Part shown: one piece after another, positions 10,413 through 18,855 of the stretch
Layout: every line of letters starts with the position of its first letter
Position numbering within the stretch: position 1 is the first letter of the stretch
Assembly (NCBI GenBank): GCA_003427395.1
Contig: BFEA01000438.1
Location: forward strand, 669,896 to 697,375
Length of the DNA stretch: 27,480 nt
Direction of reading: 5' to 3'
DNA from: Chara braunii
Taxonomy: Eukaryota; Streptophyta; Charophyceae; Charales; Characeae
Position numbers and translations under genes: made by a program
Notes under the pieces: model-generated
Seen by the model: only the letters and a program-made list of their open reading frames with translations
What the model was told of the DNA's origin: nothing
Databases searched by the model: none

Positions 10413-10478
10413 TGGCCTAGNTCAGTTGGTACATCCCTGAACTGTTGAAATACGGATCCGAGTTTGAACCCTGCTGGA
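10413..10478 (+). mobile_element. tRNA-derived SINE head, copy 2
   Basis: The same A box, GTT anticodon-like loop and B box as copy 1, with one N inside the A box at 10421. Confidence 0.7.
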
Positions 10479-10522
10479 AGCAGAGGAGTGAAAAGCCTTA
10501 CAATCAGACAGCAACCCTGCTC

Positions 10523-10743
10523 CACACCCAGAGATAATTGGGTGGATGAGCGCATAAATAAGCTGTGCTGCTTGCCTCTTCTTTTCTATAGCAGGTGCGT
10601 TGACTATTGTCAGTTGGCTGCATGGATGGATGCTAACCACAAGTGTCATTATCGCCACAATCACATTCAAGGGCGACAATGAACCCCACTTAATCCCACA
10701 AAAGCACGGCAGGCATCGCTTACTAAGTTACTATGCTGCCAAG

Positions 10744-10786
<43 letters not shown>

Positions 10787-11419
10787 CCACTCCGACAAGC
10801 GAGGGTGATGCGGCATTGCTGTGCCCGCACTGCTTGACTCACGCATCTGCAATTAGGGACGGACAGTGGGGAACAGCCGGGAGTCAGGATGTATAAAGCA
10901 AGTCCGACACAGCTCAGAAATCCTGGAATGATAGAGATTGAACCGCCAGTAAGTTTCCCAGTCATTTTTCTTTGACACGGCGTGCATGCGGCGGCTGCAA
11001 GTTTCAGGAGTCGGCCTAACAGAGCAAAATGGCTTGAGGCACCAGCCAAAAGCAGGCTCGCGCCAACTCATTTATTTTTGGCACGCAGGGCGTTTCCGGG
11101 CTCGACACTGGAAGGGTTGAACGTACTGGTGGTTTAACAAGGCCCATGCACAAGAACAAATGTTAAATATTTTCTCCCTGGTGCTGTGTTTAAGCCATCC
11201 CTTGGAAGTAATCGTGGAAGCCAAGCAGTGGAGACCTGGTGCTGGGCCTGCAAAGAATTTGCTATAGGGTTACATATTCCTAAGATTCCTAACATATGGC
11301 CTGGGCTGTTGCCCCTAATGATGGTGGGTTGCCTTCAGGCGATGATGGTATGATAGGATCTGTGCATGCATATTAAGTGAAGAGAGAGCATCGTTCCTAC
11401 ACTTTTAAACCATACTTGC
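10523..11419. other. Stretch without a recognised gene
   Basis: It contains a (CT)n tract at 10746-10783. The rest shows no recognisable gene or RNA. Confidence 0.5.
10746..10783. repeat. (CT)n microsatellite
   Basis: An uninterrupted CT tract of about 19 units. Confidence 0.97.
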
Positions 11420-11549
11420 GGTGCACCAGTGCGCTGCGCTGCGCCATGCTGGATGCGCTCGGCCACACCGCACGTGCACCGGTTGCGCCGTGTGCGCACC
11501 GCATTGAGACACGCTGCTTTTTGCCGGCGCGCCCTGTGCACCGTGCCTC
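11420..11549. repeat. GC-rich TGCGC/GTGCAC island
   Basis: It is dense in alternating purine-pyrimidine GC words (GTGCACC, TGCGC, GGCGCGCC) and leads straight into a TG tract. It shares the block GCGCCGTGTGCGCA with the island at 13183-13262. Confidence 0.6.
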
Positions 11550-11571
11550 TGTGTGTGTGTGTGTGCGTGTG

Positions 11572-11642
<71 letters not shown>
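11550..11642. repeat. (TG)n microsatellite
   Basis: About 46 TG units with a few CG interruptions near the left end. Long Cys-Val and Thr-His reading frames here are artefacts. Confidence 0.97.
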
Positions 11643-11645
<3 letters not shown>

Positions 11646-11798
11646 AGATTTTCCCCACAACAGCGCCAATTCCACCCAGGTGAATAGATTCAGAATCAAA
11701 GCAGTCTTTATCCTATTGCAGACAACGAGAGCATTTGAGATGTCCAACATATTAAAGCAATTTTATAATTACACAGTTTTTTGGTTGTTCTTGGGGTA

Positions 11799-12166
11799 NN
11801 NNNNNNNNNNNNNNNNNNNNNNNNNNNNNNNNNNNNNNNNNNNNNNNNNNNNNNNNNNNNNNNNNNNNNNNNNNNNNNNNNNNNNNNNNNNNNNNNNNNN
11901 NNNNNNNNNNNNNNNNNNNNNNNNNNNNNNNNNNNNNNNNNNNNNNNNNNNNNNNNNNNNNNNNNNNNNNNNNNNNNNNNNNNNNNNNNNNNNNNNNNNN
12001 NNNNNNNNNNNNNNNNNNNNNNNNNNNNNNNNNNNNNNNNNNNNNNNNNNNNNNNNNNNNNNNNNNNNNNNNNNNNNNNNNNNNNNNNNNNNNNNNNNNN
12101 NNNNNNNNNNNNNNNNNNNNNNNNNNNNNNNNNNNNNNNNNNNNNNNNNNNNNNNNNNNNNNNNNN
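11799..12166. other. Assembly gap (368 N)
   Basis: A run of N with a GA tract immediately to its right. Reading frames crossing it mean nothing. Confidence 1.
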
Positions 12167-12226
<60 letters not shown>

Positions 12227-12268
12227 TTTGGGCCATGCACACGCGGGAGACATAGAATGTAGGCTTCC

Positions 12269-12326
<58 letters not shown>

Positions 12327-12370
12327 TTCGGGTTATGCATGCGCGGGCAACCTAGAATGTATGCTTCCCA
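12167..12370. repeat. Tandem unit of (GA)n plus a 47-bp spacer, two copies
   Basis: A GA tract (12167-12221) is followed by a spacer GATCCGTTTGGGCCATGCAC...CTTCCCA, then a CA tract (12270-12285), a second GA tract (12286-12321) and a second spacer (12322-12370). The spacers differ at a few positions only. The unit may continue into the N gap. Confidence 0.88.
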
Positions 12371-12416
12371 CTCATTTTCGGAATTCAGTGGCATACTCAC
12401 ACCAGCCCTTTCCTCC

Positions 12417-12586
12417 ATCTGACTGCAATTATGGCTGAACCTCGATGAATCTAACCATAATCACGTCCAGAGCTTAGCAGGAAATGTCCGAGTGTTAGTA
12501 TGCTCTCACACAATGACTTTTCCTACTAAGCTCTGGACGTTATGGCGGTCCGATTCATCCAGGTATGGCCGTAGTTGCAGTCAGAT
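12417..12586. mobile_element. MITE-like imperfect palindrome, 170 bp
   Basis: The left arm starts ATCTGACTGCAATTATGGC and includes CGTCCAGAGCTTAGCAGGAAA. The right arm, reverse-complemented, reads ATCTGACTGCAACTACGGCC and CGTCCAGAGCTTAGTAGGAAA. The arms are about 75 bp with a short loop at 12490-12515. No ORF is present. Confidence 0.78.
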
Positions 12587-12604
12587 ACATTTTTGAGGGC
12601 GCCC

Positions 12605-12688
12605 TACTGCCTTCACCCAAATAGACGCCCGACATTATCGCTGTATCTAGACTTCAAGTTGCCCTAAATACAGTCATAAAGTCCTAGT
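12605..12688. mobile_element. Hairpin MITE family T, copy 1 (right arm missing)
   Basis: It shares the left arm (CTTCACCCAAATAGACGCCC) and the core TATCGCTGTATCTAGACT with the copies at 20892, 24031 and 24394, but has lost the right arm. Confidence 0.7.
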
Positions 12689-12728
12689 GTGACTCGTAGT
12701 GTTTCAAGTTCAACGGATATCCTGAAGG

Positions 12729-12860
12729 ACACTCTGAACGCACATAATGGATCTCTCAGGTCTGATACAGTCATGATGAGGTGAAGTGTGCTCTGGCGAT
12801 AGCATTACTTCATTATGACTGTATCGGACCTGAGAGGTAGGTTGCGTGCATTCAGGGTGT
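12729..12860. mobile_element. MITE-like imperfect palindrome, 132 bp
   Basis: The left arm (ACACTCTGAACGCAC, CTCTCAGGTCTGATACAGTC) pairs with the right arm (GACTGTATCGGACCTGAGAG, GTGCATTCAGGGTGT). The loop is at about 12784-12806. No ORF. Confidence 0.78.
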
Positions 12861-13182
12861 GGAAAGAGTGCTGACAGGTTTTCTTCTTTTTTTTTTTCTT
12901 TTTTTTTTTTCCAACAGCCTTTTCACAAGGCTCATTCTTCTTGTTCCTATTTCAACCAAAAATAAGGAACAGGCCTGTCAGAGCCTCCTTTTCATAATGA
13001 TTGCATCGGACCTTAAAGATCTGACGGATACACTACTAAACCATGGAACCGTGGGCCCTGGCCTCGGCGCGGCTTGAAAAAAAAATTGTGCGGCCTGTTC
13101 CTCATTTTTGGCAAGGCAGGGGAATTTCGTTTCAGACCCCCCCGCAACTTTTTTTTTTCGAGTTACCCCTATTTTTTCCCGT
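12861..13182. other. Stretch without a recognised gene
   Basis: It has a broken T-rich tract at 12884-12911, possibly the A tail of a minus-strand retroelement, and short T/A runs. A block near 12993-13022 (CATAATGATTGCATCGGACC) resembles the right arm of the palindrome at 12729-12860. Confidence 0.45.
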
Positions 13183-13262
13183 GCGGCGCACCAGGTGCGT
13201 GCGCCGTGTGCGCAATGCGCATTGCGCCGCACGTGTGTGATTGGCGCGCACGTGATGCGCCA
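13183..13262. repeat. GC-rich island with an 18-bp perfect palindrome
   Basis: Alternating purine-pyrimidine GC-rich sequence. GCGCAATGCGCATTGCGC at 13210-13227 equals its own reverse complement. It is related to the island at 11420-11549. Confidence 0.7.
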
Positions 13263-13399
13263 CAAGTATGCTTTCAACTCCTCCTGTGTCTAGAAGCTCC
13301 ATTTTTCTAGCGCTTTTGCAAGCCTTTTGGCTTCCTGAATTGATCTCCGTCCTGCTCCGCCGTCGGTTTTTTTTCGACATTTCTTTATCACATGTCAGC

Positions 13400-13466
13400 T
13401 GGCCTAAGCTCAGTTGGTAACCCCATCAACGGTTGAAATGCAGCCTTGACTTCAAATCAGGATGAA
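13400..13466 (+). mobile_element. Degenerate tRNA-derived SINE head
   Basis: TGGCCTAAGCTCAGTTGG matches the A box of the SINE at 10163 with one inserted A. The middle ACGGTTGAAATGCAG and the end GACTTCAAATC correspond to the GTT loop and a decayed B box. Confidence 0.58.
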
Positions 13467-13825
13467 GCCAGACGAACGAAATTAAAAATCAAATATTTCT
13501 GAACTATCTGGGACCGCTCAGTTCCACCTGTCTCCTCCTTAAGGAACAGGGATAGGATCTGTCCATGAATATCAATTAAAGAGCTGGCATCATTCCCATT
13601 GGTTAAATTCTTGCAGTGTCTAAAAGTTTGATTATTTTTTACACTCGTACTGTTGTACATGTCTTAGTTTCTCTTAAAGAATCCTCAGGGAACGTTTTTC
13701 CTCGTCTCTTACTTTAAAGAAAGAAAGAAACAAAGCAAACAAGACGATGCAAGCAGTGAAGATCTGAAACAGTTGTTGGCCTCGACTCATCGAGTAGCAT
13801 TTGGCAGGTGTGCAATTCCATATTA
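13467..13825. other. Region just downstream of gene A
   Basis: It should hold the 3' UTR of gene A on the minus strand. A 29-bp block (minus strand TGAGTCGAGGCCAAC...TTTCAGATC) at about 13761-13791 repeats the end of the coding exon at 13840-13868. No clear polyadenylation signal was identified. Confidence 0.45.
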
Positions 13826-15266
13826 TCATGCAGCCTGATGATCTGAAACTGCGGTTGGCCTCGACTCATACCTGCCACTCTTGAAGAATTGTAGTCGGCA
13901 AACTCCTTTTGCATCTTCTGGGTACTCAACAGCATCCATGAAGATCTTCCCCACGAGCCATGGCGAGAGCAGTGAAAGGGCGGACCAAAACCAGAGCCAG
14001 CCCTCAAACATGTGCACTTGACATTGAGCACCCATAAGCAGAGTCGACTTCCCGAGTTGTAAATCTAACGGTGCTTCAAGATCCCCTGCTGCCATTGTTT
14101 CTGCCTTGCCCTCGAGCAACGGTAAGGGATCATACACAGGATCTGAAATGCACCCGTATTCCCCGATGTCATGCGAAGGAATGACGGCTTCTACTGCAAA
14201 CCACGGTACACTCCTCCAGAACCGCATGTGGTCGTCCTTGCTTTCTAGCCCGAAAGATTTCGCGAGCAATGTCCTACGCGCCATCTCCTCTTGCCAACCC
14301 CTCTCAATGTCTGGCAATCCACCGGCCTCAGTGTCTTGAAGAAACACGGGCCCTGCAACTGCTGCTGAAGTCTCTTTTTCGCCAGCCACTAGAATTAGCA
14401 GGTCCTCTGTGGCATCCTTGGGCAGTTCTGAAAGTGATGTAACATCGGCACAAGGTTGTGGCTCAAGTGGCTCGTTCTCTCTTGGCCACGAAATCACAAT
14501 AGATAGGGAAACGGCAGCTTCCTCCCCGTCAAGCGTGACTTCAGCAACAGGTGCAGTTGGTGCAGAGCAAAGACCTTCCCCTGGTGAGCGAACCATCTCA
14601 GGGAGCACGAAATCGAACGGGGTCTGTGACTTCTCTGTGAATAGTTGATCATGGACTGTGCAGAAGCTCTCCAGGGAAGCTGCTGTTTCCAGCAGGGGTA
14701 CGGTCGGAACATGTGGCAGTTCAGCTGGCACTTGTACATCCTCACCTTTCAGCCAATGACCCTTGCTATCTTCATCTCCAGGCGGATAACCCTGTGGCTC
14801 AACAAGCAGCGCCAACTCAGCCACAACTGGGTATGCAGCCATCTCTAGGATGGGATTCTCGACGTGACACTCGTCAGCTTCTATTAGTCTGACATTTTGC
14901 CCCAATTCAATGTCAACAGGAACCGCAACAGTATCGAGCAGTGACTCTTCGGAAAGCAATGCAGGCGATGACAAGCTAACAGAAGTTTCTTCTTCTTCTA
15001 AAACAGCAATAACTTTGTGATCCGAGTGAATTGTCATGACGAAGCGGTGCACCTCGGGCTGCGCTTTCATCACGCCATTCAATGCTCGACCTCGCCTTTC
15101 CTTTGCCTTCACAAATGCCAGAGCCTTGATGATCACCTTGTATGTGCCCTGAGATAACGTGGCCTGTACCTGGCAAGTGGGGTGCTTCGTTTGTTTCCTT
15201 GCAACGTACTCCTCATCCTCGTCAACAACGAAAATCCCAGCCTCAAAGGTAGGGAGTGCGCCAATG
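13826..15266 (-). CDS. Gene A terminal exon: end of domain III plus long acidic tail with a hydrophobic segment
   Basis: The reading frame is open from the acceptor CTGTCTGTCAG| at 15267 to TGA at 13826-13828 (479 codons). The first ~85 residues finish domain III: IGALPTFEAGIFVVDEDEEY, a LSQGTYKVI strand (compare the usual L.PGTY.VVP) and HRFVMTIHSD. After that comes about 390 residues rich in Glu, Pro, Val, Ala and Leu that match no domain I recognise, including a block around KDDHMRFWRSVPWFAVEAVI. Near the end, at about 13938-14004, is a Trp/Leu-rich segment GWLWFWSALSLLSPWLVGKI that could be a membrane anchor. A donor-like CAG|GTATGAG at 13872/13871 could end the exon 15 codons earlier, so the last residues are uncertain; the hydrophobic segment is kept either way. 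The long open frame supports this as real coding sequence. Confidence 0.8.
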
Positions 15267-15714
15267 CTGACAGACAGCAACACAATAGGCATAACTTGTT
15301 AGAGGAACAATGACAAACCCCCTTCCCTGCTCGTTTTCCTCTTCCATTTCTTGAGAATAATATCATTAGAGGGTAGAACAGAACCGGAATGTTGCTTGGG
15401 TGCCTTGCTGTCCTCTTTAGCTCTTTCAAAGAAAAACGAAAACATCATTCCAAAGCAACACGCGAGACAACCTTCCTTAAAGGAGACCGAGCAACCTTTC
15501 CTGTGAGGAGCAGCCATCCCCTCCAATGATCGCATTCCATAATCTCCTTCTTTTGATCATCACTCCCTTAAAGTGAAAAGCGGCTCTCATGTGATGCTGC
15601 CTCATAAACCACCACTACCCCCAGTGCCGGGTCGGCTTTCCTGGCCACACGGACCGGCTTTTACAGGGGGGCGGCGGCCAGGCGCAGGGGGGTCCAGTCC
15701 CGCAATTTTCAAGC

Positions 15715-16260
15715 ACAAACTTTGGCGATTGACAAAAAAATCTGAAAATTGATTAGGTTGTGATCTATCCAGGAAAAATATCAGAAAAATAAAAGGAAAC
15801 GTTTTCGACCACGAAATAAGTGCCGCGCCGATTCGTTGCATTTTCCATTTTTGCCACTCTCTCGCGTGTGGGCCAAAAGGAAAAAGTACCCCAACTTCCG
15901 CAATTTTTTGCACTCAGAAGAATTCGTTTCATTTTCCATTTTTGCCACTCTACCACATGTGGGCCAAAAGGAAAAAGTACCCCAACTTCTGGAATTTTTT
16001 GCACTCGGAAGAATTCGTTGCATTTTCCATTTTTGCCACTCTACCACGTGTGGGCCAAAAGGAAAAAGTACCCCAACTTCGGCAGTTTTTTGGACTCAGA
16101 AGAATGACTCAAAAGCTCTGAAAATTGGAGGGTCTGTAAGCTTGGCCGTGATCTTTCCATGAAAAAAACATTCAAACAAATAAAAAATAAAAAATAAAAT
16201 CGTTCCAACCACAAATAGATTGCGGGTGAATTCAACGCATTTTCCATTTTTGCCACTCTG
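15715..16260. repeat. Larger repeat containing the 91-bp array
   Basis: The segment before the array (about 15735-15830: TCTGAAAATTG, TGTGATCTATCCA, AATAAAA) recurs after it (about 16113-16228: TCTGAAAATTGGAGG, CGTGATCTTTCCA, AATAAAAT) and leads again into CATTTTCCATTTTTGCCACT. This is two rounds of a composite unit with the 91-bp part amplified in the first. Confidence 0.7.
15831..16103. repeat. 91-bp tandem array, three units
   Basis: Units start at 15831, 15922 and 16013 (ATTCGTTGCATTTTCCATTT). Each carries GTGGGCCAAAAGGAAAAAGT. A fourth partial unit is at about 16229-16260. Confidence 0.93.
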
Positions 16261-16397
16261 CCGGTTCTCCCCACTGTGCTACCGGTAGTCCTCATGAACC
16301 TGTGCTACCAGTCCCCCCAAATTTAGGACGGTGGGGGTAGCGGTGGTATAAGAAGACACTGTAGAGACTGATTTACCCAGGGTGGAAGGCCCAGTCA

Positions 16398-16425
16398 ATT
16401 TTTTTTTTTGAACAGGTCTTTATGG
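16398..16425 (-). mobile_element. Possible A-tailed 3' end of a minus-strand retroelement
   Basis: T run followed by GAACAGGTCTTTATGG. Read on the minus strand this is CCATAAAGACCTGTTC plus an A tail, the same ending as at 5362 (CATAAGGACCTGTTTC) and similar to 22680 (CATGAAAACCTGTTTT). It suggests one family of retroelement tails. Confidence 0.45.
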
Positions 16426-16498
16426 CACCGCGCTTGCCTGTGGAAAGCGGACTGACACTCCCCAGAGTAGAGAATGGAGCCAGACATATATTACAAAC

Positions 16499-16555
16499 CA
16501 CGCGGCTGAATGGTTATGAAATGTTAACCTTAGAAATGAGATTTCGGATTTCGGG
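16499..16555 (+). mobile_element. Degenerate tRNA-like segment fused to U6
   Basis: CGCGGCTGAATGG is A-box-like, AATGTTAACC sits where an anticodon loop would be (GTT), and GATTTCGGATTTC is a decayed B box. It runs directly into the U6-derived segment at 16556. Confidence 0.5.
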
Positions 16556-16573
16556 GTCCTTTGGGACATCTGT

Positions 16574-16605
<32 letters not shown>

Positions 16606-16631
16606 GGCCCCTGCGCAAAGATGACACAGCA
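16556..16631 (+). ncRNA. U6 snRNA-derived segment, 3'-truncated (retroposed pseudogene)
   Basis: The 5' stem GTCCTTTGGGAC matches the plant-type U6 stem-loop. It is followed by the near-invariant U6 core: TAAAATTGGAACGATACAGA, then the ACAGAGA box, AGATTAGCATGGCCCCTGCG and AAAGATGACAC. After ACAC the normal 3' tail of U6 is missing and an A-rich tract with G interruptions follows (16631-16655). No upstream pol III promoter (USE/TATA at the usual distance) is visible. This is a truncated U6 copy inserted by a retroposon, not a standard U6 gene. Confidence 0.9.
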
Positions 16632-16682
16632 AAAAAAAGAAAAAAGAAAAGAGAGATTTCTGGGGGGCCCCTCCTATCCAGT

Positions 16683-16750
16683 CCGTGGGGTTGAATGGAA
16701 CACGTATCACTGTTGATAAGCAGGTCACGAGTTCGAGTCCCGCCAAATCA
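16683..16750 (+). mobile_element. tRNA-like SINE head after the U6 segment
   Basis: GTGGGGTTGAATGG (A box), CACTGTTGATAAG (GTT at the anticodon position) and GAGTTCGAGTCCCG (strong B box) in tRNA spacing. The acceptor stem is not complementary, so it is a tRNA-derived repeat. Confidence 0.68.
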
Positions 16751-17522
16751 GATAGATACAATAATATTAGGGGCTTATCCCCTTAAATGAAGTTAAATCA
16801 CCATTACATCCGAGCCTCTATTTCCCAAGGCGGATTTCCCCTCTGCAGAGTCCGCGCTAAAACAAGGTTACAGAACGTTCCGATACTGACCCTGAAGATC
16901 CATGGCAAATAACAGCACTTCATGTCCGCAATTTGGAGATGTCTGAATCGCCGCACTTCGTTCCCGGAGAGGCCTGCCTAGCCTTCACAACACGACCAGG
17001 CACAGGCGCGTTTTCTTTTTTTTCTCTTCGTGCTGCCAGGCAGTGCCAGCCATTTTGAGGTCCGAACTCCGAAGCACTGGTCATCTGAAAATAGTGATTG
17101 TCTACAAATTGTTGGGAACCTTTGCACGTGAAAGGTACCTGTGGTTTTAACTTTTAAATAATTAAAAAAATGGGCAAGAATGCACCCGACGTTCAGAATA
17201 GGCAACTTAAATTAGCCGTTCCCGAAATGGAGCAAAAAAGGCGACCCTAAATCTGCCAAGCGCCACTGTGGGTAATGACCGGCGCAGTTTTAGACCCCCG
17301 CTAAACTTGCACATTTCGAAACTCGCACCATGACATCAGCGCGCCACTTTGTCTTTTCTTGCCTATTTCAAACTCAAAGCGTGCCACAGCAACAGTTCCC
17401 CCTTTAAAAAAAAAAGACCTACGAGCCCCTGTGGAGTGCAGAAAAGATCCTGTCACCAAGTGGAAAACAAAAATGACTCGGTAGTCTGGCGAGGTCAACC
17501 AGCGCCTGTCATGTTGCAGCGG

Positions 17523-17601
17523 CACCCATCACTTGAAGTCACTGTGACAGGCTCTCTAAGTGTTGGGTGCCACTGTGACAGTGACTTTAAGTGATGGGTA
17601 C
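17523..17601. repeat. Hairpin repeat, copy 1
   Basis: ACCCATCACTTGAAGTCACT near the left pairs with AGTGACTTTAAGTGATGGGT at the right, with a 25-bp loop. Confidence 0.85.
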
Positions 17602-17647
17602 CTTTCCTGAAGTTCCCTGATGCAGTACAATGACCTGTGGTTGGCGG

Positions 17648-17714
17648 ACCCATCACTCAAAGTGAGACACTAAGGGATGGGTGCCACTGTGACAGTGACT
17701 TTAAGTGATGGGTA
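17648..17714. repeat. Hairpin repeat, copy 2
   Basis: It shares GGGTGCCACTGTGACAGTGA and TTTAAGTGATGGGTACCTT with copy 1, and its left end ACCCATCACTCAAAGTGA pairs with its right end. Confidence 0.82.
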
Positions 17715-17913
17715 CCTTCCCTGTAAGTTCATTGGACTGAATCAGCAACCCATATCTTTCAATTTCCACAGGGGCAACTGGTATGTACAACATCCAGAAT
17801 AGAACAGAACCTCCCATGATTTCGGTGGGTGTGCATTTGCTACAGCTTGGTGGACTTTGATACTGGTGCTTGTAGGTCTGCCCGCAGTTGGGGAGAGAGA
17901 AAACGGAGAGAAG

Positions 17914-18216
17914 GCCTACATCGGAGCTGATCGCCAAGTTCAGGTATGAAAAGTGATGGTCCCGATGGACGAAAAAAAGCCTACATCGGTGCTGATCGCC
18001 AAGTTCAGGTATAAAAACTGATGGATGAAAAAAAAAAGCCTACATAGGAGCTGATCGCCAAGTTCAGGTATAAGAATTGATGGATGAAAAAAAAAACGAC
18101 GTCGGAGTTGACTGCCAAGTTCAGGTATGAAAAGTGATGGATGAAAAAAACTTAAAAAAAAGCCTATACCGGAGCTGATCGCCAAGTTCAGGTATCAAAA
18201 GTGATGGATGAATAAA
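17914..18216. repeat. Intronic minisatellite, five 53-65-bp units
   Basis: Units begin near 17914, 17979, 18038, 18097 and 18162. Each has GAGCTGATCGCCAAGTTCAG, then GTATRAAAAGTGATGG and an A run. The last unit ends in AATAAAACTT, which is the intron sequence right at the gene A splice donor (18222). Confidence 0.92.
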
Positions 18217-18222
18217 ACTTAC

Positions 18223-18422
18223 AGCCGCACATCTTCCTGATGCAGTCCAATGAACATGGTTGTTGATTCGGCAACCTCCAGACTCACGACTCTCACGTGT
18301 TCCGATGGCATCCCTCCAGGAGACTGATCGGCAAGGAAGGTAAACGAGCTCGTGATACAACGTTCATGCCATGCTTTTGCACCCTTATGCTTGACGCAGC
18401 AGACAGTCAAACCCTGGAAATT
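18223..18422 (-). CDS. Gene A exon: first half of calpain domain III
   Basis: A 200-nt exon joined in phase 0 after the DFLE ending of the previous exon. It begins NFQGLTVCCVK, has a WHERCITSSF block, and ends EVAESTTMFIGLHQEDVRL. This follows the calpain domain III (C2-like beta-sandwich) pattern: F..l.VC.v at the start, W.e....G.f, then .V.e.t..f..L.QeD.R. The acceptor is TATCTCTGCAG| and the donor is CT|GTAAGT, a perfect consensus. The split Leu codon is completed by C at 15266, giving DVRLIGALP, which is what domain III needs at this point. A minisatellite starts immediately inside the donor (17914-18216). Confidence 0.85.
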
Positions 18423-18802
18423 CTGCAGAGATACCAAACGCATTAAAGTTGATTGACAACATGACCACACCATATTCTACATGCTTCAGCTTGCTCATGC
18501 AAACCATCCAACCACTGTGCTCACCCAATGGACCAATAGCACATGTAAACGAAACAAGCAGTTTATTTTATTCACGTATCCGCTCATACACGCATCCCGC
18601 CGGACTCAGGGATGAGGTTAGTGTCTTATTGGCCGCCTGACACTTCAAGTCAAAACATCTGAATCGATCTCACACAAAACTGTCTGATTGTTAGTTTGTC
18701 TCAACTGAAGTGTTTTCGTCGTCTGCAACAGGACAGAGCTGCTTCGATTTTGGATCTACTCATCTGGGCGGAATAAGAGCTGTGGTGATGAAAATTCAAA
18801 AC

Positions 18803-18855
<53 letters not shown>

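Larger units (their letters stand above)
10025..10522 (+). repeat. 250-bp tandem duplication carrying a tRNA-like SINE head
   Basis: Two nearly identical copies, 10025-10274 and 10275-10522, begin TTGTCACAGCCCTCCGG. They differ by only a few substitutions, with an N at 10421 in the second. Each holds a pol III-type tRNA-like segment. The high identity means a recent duplication or an assembly artefact next to an ambiguous base. Confidence 0.92.
15267..18222 (-). other. Gene A intron (2956 bp), repeat-filled
   Basis: It lies between the domain III exons: donor CT|GTAAGT and acceptor CTGTCTGTCAG. It contains the 91-bp array, the tRNA-like/U6 chimera, two hairpin repeats and a minisatellite, listed separately. 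About 15300-15700 and 16761-17500 show nothing I recognise. Confidence 0.75.

Noticed and set aside
11377-12422. Long reading frames across the TG/GA tracts and the N gap
   Set aside because: They consist of microsatellite translations and unknown residues from N; no real protein signal.
16556-16631. Functional U6 snRNA gene
   Set aside because: The 3' third of U6 and the T-run terminator are missing, an A-rich tract follows, and no upstream promoter is visible.
16683-16750. Functional tRNA gene
   Set aside because: A and B boxes are present but the acceptor stem does not pair and the T stem has mismatches, so it is a SINE-type head.
17701-17937. Possible extra domain III exon on the minus strand
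   Set aside because: The exons at 18223-18422 and 13826-15266 join in phase and give a continuous domain III (DVRL-IGALP), so no exon is needed between them.
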